This document shows positions 16,465-24,786 of a stretch of 35,795 nt of DNA, piece by piece. Source of the DNA: Endomicrobium sp. (GTDB lineage Bacteria; Elusimicrobiota; Endomicrobiia; Endomicrobiales; Endomicrobiaceae); assembly GCA_031271205.1 (NCBI GenBank), contig JAISWG010000009.1, forward strand, positions 1-35,795, in the 5' to 3' direction. Both the position numbers and the translations under genes were made by a program. Numbering within the stretch: position 1 is the first letter of the stretch; every line of letters starts with the position of its first letter. The notes below the pieces were generated by a model. The model ran no database searches, was not told the origin of the DNA, and saw only the letters and a program-made list of their open reading frames with translations.

Positions 16465-18219
16465 ATGTCTGTTGATGATAAGGATATAGTTCTAGAAGGT
16501 ATTGCTGCATCTGCAGGAATTGCCATAGGAAAAGTTTTTCTTCTGGAAGAAAATTTTTGTTTCGTTTGCAAAGAAGTTCCCAAGTCTTTTAGAGAAGCTG
16601 AAAAAAAACGGTTTGATGATGCTATAGAAAAAACTAGAAGTGAATTCACGATTACATACAACAGAATTAATGATGTTCTTGGTGAAAATTATGCTCGTAT
16701 AGCAGATGTTTATCTTTTGATTTTAGATGACCCCACATTAAAAAAAAACGTATATAAACTTATTACTGATGGCATCAACGCTGAATATGCTCTTTTTAAA
16801 GCCATTGATAAGATTATTCATTTTTTTGAGAATATAAATGATAGTTTTTTTAAAGAAAGAAAGGTCGATATCCAAGATGTAGGCAAAAAAATTCTTGCAA
16901 ATCTTTTTTGTAAAAAAGGGAAAAATCTTATAAGGGTAGATGAGGAATCTATCATTATCGCTAACAATTTGACGCCATCTGATACAGTATCAGTTAGAGG
17001 AAAAAAAATTGCAGGATTTGCCACAGACATTGGTGGCAAGACTTCTCACACAGCGATTATCGCGCAAGGGCTTGCTATACCTGCTGTAGTAGGTCTTAAA
17101 AATATATCTTTGCTTGTTAAAGCTGGTGAAACAATAATAATTGATGGAGATAAAGGCGAAGTTGTATTAAATCCTTCTTCCAAAACTTTGCTACATTATA
17201 AAAATAAATACGATTTACAGCTGTCAAGAACGGTAGAATTGGAAAAACTTAAAAACTTGATATCAGAAACTACAGATAATCATAAAATTTTTATTTTTGC
17301 CAATATTGACCATTCGGATGAAGTGCCACTTATTTTGAACAAAGGTGCAGTTGGTATAGGACTTTACAGAACAGAAACAATATATTTTAATCGTGATTCT
17401 ATCCCTAAGGAACAGGAGCATTTTGATATATACTATAGAGTAGTACAAGAAATATCACCTTATGCCATTACAATAAGAACGTTTGACTTGGGAGGTGATA
17501 AACTTACTAAAATGGGATTATTAAATTTAGGTTTTGAATCTAATCCGTCTTTGGGATTAAGATCTATAAGATTGTGTCTTAAATACCCTGAAATATTTAT
17601 AAGTCAGTTAAGGGCTATCTTAAGAGTTTCTGTTTTAGGAAAAGTAAAATTGATGTATCCAATGATTTCATGTCTTGCTGAAGTAAGAGCTGCAAATGCT
17701 ATTCTTAACAAAGTAAAAGAAGATTTAAGAAGAGAAAACATAAAGTTTAACGAGAATATGGAAGTTGGTGTTATGATAGAAGTACCGTCGGCTGGAGTGG
17801 TAATTGATTCCATTGCAAAAGAAGTAGATTTTGTATCAATAGGAACTAATGATTTGATACAATACATGCTAGCTGTGGATAGAGTTAATGAAAACGTTGC
17901 CTATTTATATGATCCTATGCATCCAGCAATTTTGAGATTTATAAAACGTATTGTTGATGAAGGGCATAAAGCTAGAATAAAAGTTGCTATGTGCGGAGAA
18001 ATGGCAGGAGAGCCGAAGTACACGCCTGTTATTTTAGGTATGGGTCTTGATGAATTTAGTGTATCTCCATCACAGATTGCGCCAATTAAAAAAATAGTAA
18101 GAAGTGTGTCTTTTATGGATTGTAAAACTATAGCAGATAAAGTTTTAAAATTAGAAGATAGTAAATCAATTTTGAAAGAGATTGATTTGTTTTGTGAGAC
18201 AAGAGATATAAATACTTAA
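16465..18219 (+). CDS. ptsI: PTS enzyme I (phosphoenolpyruvate-protein phosphotransferase)
   Basis: EI autophosphorylates from phosphoenolpyruvate and passes the group to HPr. The 584-residue length is typical of full EI. The phosphorylated histidine H195 lies in GGKTSHTAIIAQ. The C-terminal PEP-binding barrel shows LYRTE, the arginine motif TIRTFDLGGDK, GTNDLIQY and the MCGEMAGEP motif with its catalytic cysteine (about residue 512). AAGGAG precedes the ATG by eight bases. The gene is intact and directly follows ptsH. Confidence 0.96.
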   Translation: MSVDDKDIVLEGIAASAGIAIGKVFLLEENFCFVCKEVPKSFREAEKKRFDDAIEKTRSEFTITYNRINDVLGENYARIADVYLLILDDPTLKKNVYKLITDGINAEYALFKAIDKIIHFFENINDSFFKERKVDIQDVGKKILANLFCKKGKNLIRVDEESIIIANNLTPSDTVSVRGKKIAGFATDIGGKTSHTAIIAQGLAIPAVVGLKNISLLVKAGETIIIDGDKGEVVLNPSSKTLLHYKNKYDLQLSRTVELEKLKNLISETTDNHKIFIFANIDHSDEVPLILNKGAVGIGLYRTETIYFNRDSIPKEQEHFDIYYRVVQEISPYAITIRTFDLGGDKLTKMGLLNLGFESNPSLGLRSIRLCLKYPEIFISQLRAILRVSVLGKVKLMYPMISCLAEVRAANAILNKVKEDLRRENIKFNENMEVGVMIEVPSAGVVIDSIAKEVDFVSIGTNDLIQYMLAVDRVNENVAYLYDPMHPAILRFIKRIVDEGHKARIKVAMCGEMAGEPKYTPVILGMGLDEFSVSPSQIAPIKKIVRSVSFMDCKTIADKVLKLEDSKSILKEIDLFCETRDINT

Positions 18220-18551
18220 AACAGTCTCATGCAGATTGTGGTTTACAAAATGATGCAAGACAGTGTTATTTATTTTACTGGTAGATGATAAAAGATTGTA
18301 CTGAAAATGGAGAAGCTGAAACCGAAGCTGCAAACGAGAATTTTTAAAGGAACAGGATAAAACGTAATTTGTTAAATTTCAGATAAGAAAATATCTGATA
18401 TTTATTTATATTATTATTGGTGTTTTTATAGATGAAGACAAGTTATTTTCTTGCTTTTGGTTTTGGAAGAAATACTTTAGATTTTGATAAAAATGAAATA
18501 TCAAGGTATAGAATAAGTGGATATAAAATAAAGTTCAAGAGTTTCTTTCTT
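18220..18551. other. Gene-free stretch after ptsI
   Basis: No gene is recognisable in these 330 bases. A short open stretch (18432-18593, 53 codons) exists on the plus strand but lacks a ribosome binding site and runs through the promoter of the next gene. No terminator hairpin with a T-run is evident. Confidence 0.45.
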
Positions 18552-18580
18552 TTGACAATCAAAAAAAAAAAATATAAAAT
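18552..18580 (+). promoter_or_regulatory. Sigma-70-type promoter of the YccA-like gene
   Basis: TTGACA (18552-18557) and TAAAAT (18575-18580) are separated by 17 bases. The boxes and spacing are identical to those before hldD. Between the boxes is a run of 12 A residues. The gene starts 33 bases downstream after GGAGGG. Confidence 0.72.
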
Positions 18581-18612
18581 TGATTTACAATAAAGCTATT
18601 GGAGGGTATCAT

Positions 18613-19335
18613 ATGAGTAATCCACTTTTGAAGAACAGTGTTTTTCAAACGCCTGTTAGAAATGCAGAAGTTATGACAATTTCTGGTACAATAAACAAAA
18701 GTATAATTTTATGGGTTTTGCTTGCTGTAGGCGCATTTTACTCTTGGACTCATCCAAGTCTTATAATGCCGCTGATGTTGCCTATATTGTTAGGAGGTTT
18801 TGCCTTGGCTGTAATTTTATCTTTTAAGATGAAATTATCGCCGTTTTTGTCACCTATTTATGCTGTTTGTGAAGGTCTTATTTTGGGAATCATTTCCGTT
18901 TATTTTGAAAAATTATACCCTGGCATTGTTGTAAATGCTGTGTTGTTGACAATGTGTGTTCTGTTTTGTATGCTTGCAGCTTATAAAACAAATATGCTTA
19001 GAGCCACACCAATGTTTAAGAAAATTGTTATACTTTCAACATTTGCTATAGCTTTTGCGTATTTAATTGATTTATTGATTGGTGCTTTTGGTGCAAGAAG
19101 TTTTAACTTTTTGTCAGATTCTTTTTCATTGGGGAGTAGTGGTGGTATAATAATTAGCCTTATAATAGTTGTTATTGCTTCTTTAAATCTTATTATAGAT
19201 TTTGATTTAATTGAACGCGGTGCACAGTATGGAGTACCTAAATATATGGAATGGTACAGCTCTTTTGCTTTAATGGTAACGCTTGTATGGCTTTATCTTG
19301 AAACACTAAGATTTCTTTCAAAGACGAAAAATTAA
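18613..19335 (+). CDS. Bax inhibitor-1/YccA family membrane protein
   Basis: With the start at 18613 (GGAGGG six bases upstream) the protein has 240 residues and about seven hydrophobic membrane segments, the layout of the BI-1/YccA/YbhL family. The C-terminal part IIDFDLIERGAQYGVPKYMEW, including the conserved aspartate-rich region after the sixth helix, is characteristic. Family members include the E. coli YccA modulator of FtsH and the BsYetJ calcium leak channel; which function applies here is unknown. Its stop codon is three bases from engB, so engB is probably translated by coupling. Confidence 0.86.
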   Translation: MSNPLLKNSVFQTPVRNAEVMTISGTINKSIILWVLLAVGAFYSWTHPSLIMPLMLPILLGGFALAVILSFKMKLSPFLSPIYAVCEGLILGIISVYFEKLYPGIVVNAVLLTMCVLFCMLAAYKTNMLRATPMFKKIVILSTFAIAFAYLIDLLIGAFGARSFNFLSDSFSLGSSGGIIISLIIVVIASLNLIIDFDLIERGAQYGVPKYMEWYSSFALMVTLVWLYLETLRFLSKTKN

Positions 19336-19338
19336 AAA

Positions 19339-19919
19339 ATGCTTAAAAAGACGGTATTTTTTAGGATGGAGTCAAATGTAAAATTACTTCCTCAAAGTAT
19401 AGCTGAGATTATCTTATCTGGTAGGTCTAATGTAGGTAAAAGCAGCGTTATAAACGCTTTGTGTTCTCAAAAAAATTTAGCGAGAACTTCAAAAAAACCA
19501 GGCAGAACAAGAAGTATAAATGTTTACAGTGTAGCCATGAAAAAGTGGATGATAGATTTGCCTGGTTATGGTTTTGCAAGAGTAAGTTTTGAAGAAAAAA
19601 AAAATGGAATAAAATGGTAGAGGAATGTATAGTTCAAAGGAAAAACAAAAAAACTGTTTATATAATAATAGATGCTTTTGTAGGTCCTACGGAATTAGAT
19701 TTTGATATGGCTTGTTGGCTTAAAGAGCACAGTATTCCGTTTAAAGTTGTTGCGAATAAGTTTGATAAACTACCAGATACTATAACTGAGGATGAAGTTA
19801 AGACTAAAGCGGCGCAATATTTTGAAATAAGTAAATCTTTAGTGTTTACAGTAAGTGCAAAGAAAAAAGTAGGTTTTAATAAATTGAGGGACGATATTGT
19901 CAGATTTTTGGGTTATTAA
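19339..19919 (+). CDS. engB: Ribosome-assembly GTPase EngB (YihA/YsxC), split by a frameshift at A10
   Basis: EngB is a GTPase needed for 50S ribosomal subunit assembly and essential in most bacteria tested. The first frame (19339-19620) carries P-loop GRSNVGKSS (28-36), the switch region GRTRS and G3 DLPGYGFA (73-80). The second frame (19614-19919) carries G4 ANKFDK and G5 VSAKKK. They meet at ten A residues (19595-19604). One extra A gives [12 protein letters not shown], matching the family, and a protein of about 193 residues, the usual length. The first frame's stop overlaps an ATG (ATGGTAG), so reinitiation could also make two pieces. All conserved motifs are intact, which suggests function under selection or a recent change. 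Confidence 0.85.
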
Positions 19920-20057
19920 AAAGAAAATCTGAATGGGTAAATTATAGTTTAAGGGCTTTTTTTCGGTTGGTCGCTATAAGTTTTGTAATGAGATATAAAC
20001 TCTTGTAGAGAAATTTTCGAAACAAATAAATATACAAAGAGAAAGTGTTATGTTCCG

Positions 20058-22037
20058 TTATTTTTGATTTATATACATATCTGAAGCTGATATAGTTTTC
20101 TTGTAGTATTCTAACATAGAGTTGTGTTCATTAGTTGGTTCTGTTAAAGAAAGTGTTTTAGTTTTTTCATCGAAATTAAAATATGAAATTTTTCTATTTT
20201 CTGTGTTAAATAATACGGCTTTATCTCTTGATAATATGAAGCCGTTATTATTAAATGCTATGTGATTTTTGTTTTGGTCTAACATACTTACTCCTGCAGC
20301 TATGTATTTTACCTGAGAAAGTGACAAATCATAAAGAGTTGGTGCTATGTCAATATGACATGCTGTAATATTTGTATCAATTTTTTTCTTCAATTTCTCG
20401 GGTATATATAAATACATAGGGACTGCGTATCTTTTAAATAGTTCTTCATAAATAAAAGCTTTAACCTCCCTAAGATTATGATCACCTGTTATAACAATTA
20501 TAGTGTTATCTCTAAATTCGGAATTTTTTATAGTATCCAGAAATTTAGAGGCTTCTCTGTTGGCAAATTGATAAGTTTCAAAAATTTTTTTAAGATGTGG
20601 TTCCCCTGGCATCATGCGTTCAAGCTCTTTAGGAATTTCAAGTTTTAAAGGTTTGTAATATGGAGGTGTTTTATAAGGAGGATGAGTTGCCGTGGACATT
20701 GCGTAAATAAATTGAGGTTTATTGTTATTTTTTAGCTCTCTTAAAATAATTTCAAAAAATTGGGCATCATTAATACCCCACTCATGACGATGTTCATTTT
20801 TTATGGATCCTTCTCCGTATATTTCGTCAAATCCTTGTGCTTTTAAAAAACTTTCAAGTCCACGCCAAGCAAGACTCCCTCCGTAAATAGCTTTTGTAAC
20901 GTAACCAGACTTTTTATAAGGTAAAATTAAAGAGCTTGAAAAATATTTATATGCTTTAGGGCTTTGTGTTATTTGGATAGAAAAAGGTCTTTGGGGCATG
21001 TTAAGAATCGTTGATTCCAAGCAATGTATTGTTATTATACCTGCTGGTAAAAAATTATATAAAACCAAATCTTCGTCAAAATGTTTCTTCAACTCTCCTA
21101 GTATATTAAATTTTTTGCTATTGTACAAAACGGGAAGTTCCCCAAAACTTTCCAAAACTATAAAGATTACGTTTGGTTTTATCTTTTCGGCCTCAACATT
21201 TTTAATTGATATTTTGTTAAATATTGATAAATCAATATCTTTTTCATCTAAACCAAGTTTTTTTATAATATCTATTTTGTCTTTGCTTTGTTCAATTTTT
21301 GTTTGAATTGTGTCTGCAATAGAATGTGCTGCTGTTAATGCTATATTGTTTATGAATGAGTTTGTAGATACTTGAGCATGGAACTTTCCTAAAGGGAACA
21401 TTGAAATTGTACCTCTTGCAAATAAAAATGTTATAAGTGATATTAAAAAAACAACAAGTATTTTAACAAAAACATTCCAATAATAAGAGTTTATAAAATG
21501 ATGCATATTAAGAAGTTTTTTTGTGTTTATAGAAACAATTTTGTATATTATAAATCCGACTAAAATCAATGCAGTCAAAACTACATAAAAACGCCAATCA
21601 GAGATGATTGTCCTTATCAAAGCAAAGGTGTCATCATCAAAAAAATTAAATAACAGTATATTTATATGCTCGCCGAAACAAATATAAAAACCAAAATCAA
21701 CAGCAACAGCTAAAGCCATTGTTATAAAAGCAAGACAATACCAAAGTTTTATAATGGGTATTGTCTTTTTGAATAGCCTTAGGCTTCTTATCAACAAAAG
21801 AATCGTAAAAATTAGAATCACAAAAGAATTTATATATGCTAGAATCGACAAATCAAAACGCAAACCTAGAACAAATGCTTTAAATATGTCTCTAAAATTT
21901 TTAAATAGTGAAATATTTTTGAAGCAAAAAAAGAAAAATACTCTATAGAGAGTCATTGCTACAAGTGCTGCTACATTTATAGGAATTATTTTAATTATAC
22001 AATCAATATATTTTTCAAAATTGAACTTTTTAGACAT
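20058..22037 (-). CDS. LtaS-type membrane sulfatase/phosphoglycerol transferase
   Basis: The 659-residue protein has about five membrane helices in the first 215 residues and a large extracytoplasmic alkaline-phosphatase-superfamily domain. Visible motifs are NVIFIVLESFGE (metal-binding glutamate), a probable catalytic threonine in AGIITIHCLEST, STATHPPYKTPP and VITGDHN (metal-binding Asp/His). Relatives include lipoteichoic acid synthase LtaS and the OpgB glucan phosphoglycerol transferase. In a Gram-negative cell the likely role is to transfer phosphoglycerol or a similar head group onto an envelope glycan or lipid; the exact substrate cannot be told. A degraded paralogue lies at 28578-29540. 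Confidence 0.87.
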   Translation of the reverse strand: MSKKFNFEKYIDCIIKIIPINVAALVAMTLYRVFFFFCFKNISLFKNFRDIFKAFVLGLRFDLSILAYINSFVILIFTILLLIRSLRLFKKTIPIIKLWYCLAFITMALAVAVDFGFYICFGEHINILLFNFFDDDTFALIRTIISDWRFYVVLTALILVGFIIYKIVSINTKKLLNMHHFINSYYWNVFVKILVVFLISLITFLFARGTISMFPLGKFHAQVSTNSFINNIALTAAHSIADTIQTKIEQSKDKIDIIKKLGLDEKDIDLSIFNKISIKNVEAEKIKPNVIFIVLESFGELPVLYNSKKFNILGELKKHFDEDLVLYNFLPAGIITIHCLESTILNMPQRPFSIQITQSPKAYKYFSSSLILPYKKSGYVTKAIYGGSLAWRGLESFLKAQGFDEIYGEGSIKNEHRHEWGINDAQFFEIILRELKNNNKPQFIYAMSTATHPPYKTPPYYKPLKLEIPKELERMMPGEPHLKKIFETYQFANREASKFLDTIKNSEFRDNTIIVITGDHNLREVKAFIYEELFKRYAVPMYLYIPEKLKKKIDTNITACHIDIAPTLYDLSLSQVKYIAAGVSMLDQNKNHIAFNNNGFILSRDKAVLFNTENRKISYFNFDEKTKTLSLTEPTNEHNSMLEYYKKTISASDMYINQK

Positions 22038-23069
22038 ATATTAAAAATCCCTCGTTGTTTTAATAATAATATTTTACCAAAATTATATTTCATGGATATA
22101 TTAGTATTTAAATGCTAATTGTAAATTCAAAAACCTAAAATAATAGACTTTGCTTTCTAAAAACTAAAGCAATTTTTTCAATTTAATTCCTTCTAAAAGA
22201 AGTTGAAATGAAATAAATAGTTTTGTACTATTTATTTTATGAAAAAACTCACTAAAAGTAAAATGTGGTTTTAAGAAACGTGTTGCTATGTTTTTATTCC
22301 TACGGCAAAAAATCTATTTTAATGTTAGTATTTCTCTAGCGGTTATGTGTATGTTTGTTGTGTTGTGAGCAGGGATGTGTTTGGTCAATTTATATTTTGT
22401 TGGCAGATGCAGATTATACTAGTAAACATTAATAAAAGTTGACAATGAAATAATGATGTTAATGCTTGTACATAAACTTGATAAAATAAAAATTACGTTG
22501 TTGTGTGTGGTTTCACAGCAGATGATGAGAAAATTCGTAGTGTGTTTTGTGTGTCCTTATGGATAAAATCCATAGTAGAAGAAGAAAAAGGCTTCTGGTA
22601 GATTTAGAAAAAATAACTCACTTGCCCATAATGCTTTAATCCTTATTTTTTAGAAAAGCTTAATTTTCTCTAAGCTGTTTTTATGTCTTTTTCTGCAAAT
22701 AAATATTCTTTCTGAAAGGTATAAACTTATGTAGTAAAATTATAATGATATGCAAATAGAGCATAAGCGTGTGTAAGGTAAAATAAGCTGTAAGTTTAGA
22801 AACCTCAATTTAACAAATTATTTTTTTGCTGAGTTTTTAGAGGAGCGACAATGCTTAAAAAAAGCAAAAAAATATTTGGCAAAGTTTTTTGGAATATTTA
22901 TGCCGAAAAGCGTAAATAATAGGTGAAACTGCAAAATATAGAATTTTTCTCTACGCAAAAGTATTTGAAATATAAAAACAAATACATTTTTCTATAGCAG
23001 AAGGATTACAACTATACGGAAAAAATTTTCAATAACAGTAAAATAAAAAAATCAATGGAGCGAAAACGA
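22038..23069. other. Gene-poor stretch with probable decayed genes
   Basis: About 1 kb without a recognisable intact gene. At 22851 an ATG preceded by AGGAGCG opens MLKKSKKIFGKVFWNIYAEKRK and stops after 22 codons, which looks like the surviving start of a lost gene; the following bases (to about 23040) can be read as YLKYKNKYIF and AEGLQLYGKNFQ in other frames. Between about 22240 and 22640 there are short open pieces such as FTADDEKIRSVF and KIYFNVSISLAVMCMFVV, suggesting another decayed plus-strand gene. I recognise neither. Confidence 0.4.
22654..22682 (+). terminator. Possible intrinsic terminator of a decayed gene
   Basis: AGCTTA (22657-22662) and TAAGCT (22671-22676) form a stem with an 8-base loop, flanked by AAAA on the left and a T5 run (22678-22682) on the right. 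It fits a weak Rho-independent terminator at the end of the decayed stretch upstream. The stem is short and AT-rich. Confidence 0.4.
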
Positions 23070-23726
23070 ATGATGAATTTTTTTAGAAAGCATATGCGTG
23101 CTATTTTTATTGTAACTATACTGTTTTTTTTAGGCGGAATATTTCTTGTAGCGGGATCATTATTATTTAATAAATCATCAGATTTTGCTGCTAAAATAAA
23201 TAAAACTAAAATTTCAATGAATTTATTTTATTCAATTTATAGAAGTTCAGTGAAAAGTTATCAACAGACTATAAATAAATCTTTGGATGAAAAAGAGTTA
23301 AATGAAATTAAGATAAGAGTTATTCAGACATTAGTACAAATCGAGTTGTTTTGTCAGGAAGCTAAAAAATATGGAGTTATAGTTACAGATGAAGAATTGA
23401 AATCTGATTTACAAAACTCTTTGGAATTTAAAGATGGCAATTCTTTTAGTATGCTTAAATACACGGCATTTCTAAATGCCATGCAGATGAAACCTAAAGA
23501 TTATGAAAGTCTTAGAAAAAAGCAGTTGATGGCAAACAAGGTAAAAATGTTAATGGCATCTTCGGTAAAACTGTGGAATTACGAAATTGAACATGTAAGC
23601 AAACAAAATCTCCTTGTGCATAAAAATGATTTGTTTTTTACAAAAGTAAATATAATTTTAAAAGAGTGGCTTGATGGGACAATAAGAAATTCAAATGTAG
23701 TAAGCAACGATATAATCTTAAAGTGA
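23070..23726 (+). CDS. Membrane-anchored SurA N-terminal-domain protein
   Basis: The protein (218 residues from 23070) starts with a short basic segment and one membrane helix (about 11-32), then a helical SurA/PpiD N-terminal chaperone domain, typified by AKINKTKISMNLFYSIYRS and IQTLVQIELFCQEAKKYGVIVTDEEL. No parvulin PPIase domain follows. The C-terminal ILKEWLDGTIRNSNV resembles the end of full-length homologues, so this is probably a complete chaperone-like protein of the outer periplasmic folding type and not a fragment. GGAG (23057-23060) favours the start at 23070 over the in-frame ATG at 23055. Confidence 0.75.
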   Translation: MMNFFRKHMRAIFIVTILFFLGGIFLVAGSLLFNKSSDFAAKINKTKISMNLFYSIYRSSVKSYQQTINKSLDEKELNEIKIRVIQTLVQIELFCQEAKKYGVIVTDEELKSDLQNSLEFKDGNSFSMLKYTAFLNAMQMKPKDYESLRKKQLMANKVKMLMASSVKLWNYEIEHVSKQNLLVHKNDLFFTKVNIILKEWLDGTIRNSNVVSNDIILK

Positions 23727-23857
23727 TTTAACAAAACTTGTTTTACAATGCTCTATAGATTTTAATTTAAGGAATCTTGTTTTTATCTTCTTAAAATTCC
23801 TGTATTGCTTTTATAATTTTTTAAAGAAAAAATAATGAAAAATTAATATAAAATTTA

Positions 23858-23863
23858 TATAAT
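23858..23863 (+). promoter_or_regulatory. Probable -10 box upstream of purC
   Basis: A perfect TATAAT lies about 39 bases before the purC start codon, with only a weak -35 candidate (ATGAAA-like) upstream. I see no purine riboswitch aptamer or clear PurR-type operator in the 175 bases before purC. Confidence 0.4.
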
Positions 23864-23901
23864 CTTACTATGAAACGTGAGAACATTAAGAGGGAATCAA
23901 A

Positions 23902-24786
23902 ATGAATGATCAAGAAAACAGCATAAACCTTCCTTTGGTGCATAAAGGCAAGGTTAGGGATATTTATGACTTGGGTCAGAGTTATCTTATAGTAGCTTCT
24001 GACAGAATTTCGGCGTTTGACCATGTGCTTCCTACTCTTATTCCAAATAAAGGAAAGATTTTGCACAAACTTTCAATGTTTTGGTTTGATTTTGTTTATG
24101 GAATAGTCCCGAATCATATTATCACTGGAGATTTTTATACATTTCCTACAGGACTTAAGAAATATGAATATCTTCGCGACAGGTCAATGATAGTAAAAAA
24201 AGTCAATAGATTAGACATTGAATGTATAGTTAGGGGGTACTTAGCAGGCTCGGGCTGGGAAGAGTATCAAAAATTTCAAACAGTTTGCACGATAAAATTA
24301 ATGCCGGGATTAAAAGAGTCTTCCAAATTACCTGAGCCTATTTTCACACCGTCAAGTAAAGAAGAAGGTGGTAAGCATGATAAAAATATTTCTTTTGAAG
24401 AAACTGTAAAAAAAATTGGAAAAGACACCGCAGAAAGTTTAAAGAGAATTTCGATAGCACTTTATAAAAAAATTAGTGATTGTGCTTTGACAAATGGCAT
24501 AATAGTTGCGGATACAAAGTTGGAATTTGGTTTTTATGATAATAATCTGATACTAATAGATGAAATTTTTACACCAGATTCTTCAAGATTTTGGGAGATG
24601 AGCAAATATGAAGTTGGAAAATCTCAAAACAGTCTTGATAAACAGTATATCAGAGACTATCTTGAGAGTATAAATTGGGATAAGTCTTATCCAGCTCCTG
24701 TTCTTCCAAAAGAGGTTGTTAAAAAAACTATGGAAAAATACGTTACTGCATATGAAAAATTGACCGGAGAAATTTTTAATGTTTAA
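23902..24786 (+). CDS. purC: SAICAR synthetase
   Basis: PurC joins aspartate to CAIR in purine synthesis. The 294-residue protein shows KGKVRDIYDLG (13-23), the SDRISAFDH motif, RGYLAGSGWEEY and FTPSSKEE, and the substrate-binding DEIFTPDSSRFW near residue 225. AGAGGGA lies just before the ATG. Its length, about 50 residues more than the B. subtilis form, resembles the longer yeast/E-type branch. It overlaps purS by eight bases. Confidence 0.95.
   Translation: MNDQENSINLPLVHKGKVRDIYDLGQSYLIVASDRISAFDHVLPTLIPNKGKILHKLSMFWFDFVYGIVPNHIITGDFYTFPTGLKKYEYLRDRSMIVKKVNRLDIECIVRGYLAGSGWEEYQKFQTVCTIKLMPGLKESSKLPEPIFTPSSKEEGGKHDKNISFEETVKKIGKDTAESLKRISIALYKKISDCALTNGIIVADTKLEFGFYDNNLILIDEIFTPDSSRFWEMSKYEVGKSQNSLDKQYIRDYLESINWDKSYPAPVLPKEVVKKTMEKYVTAYEKLTGEIFNV

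Noticed and set aside
18432-18593. 53-codon open stretch upstream of the YccA-like gene
   Set aside because: No ribosome binding site, overlaps the promoter of the next gene including its poly-A spacer, and the peptide resembles no family I know.
23727-23901. Purine riboswitch or PurR site before purC
   Set aside because: I looked for the conserved three-way-junction loops and for a clear palindromic operator and saw neither; only a -10 box is visible.
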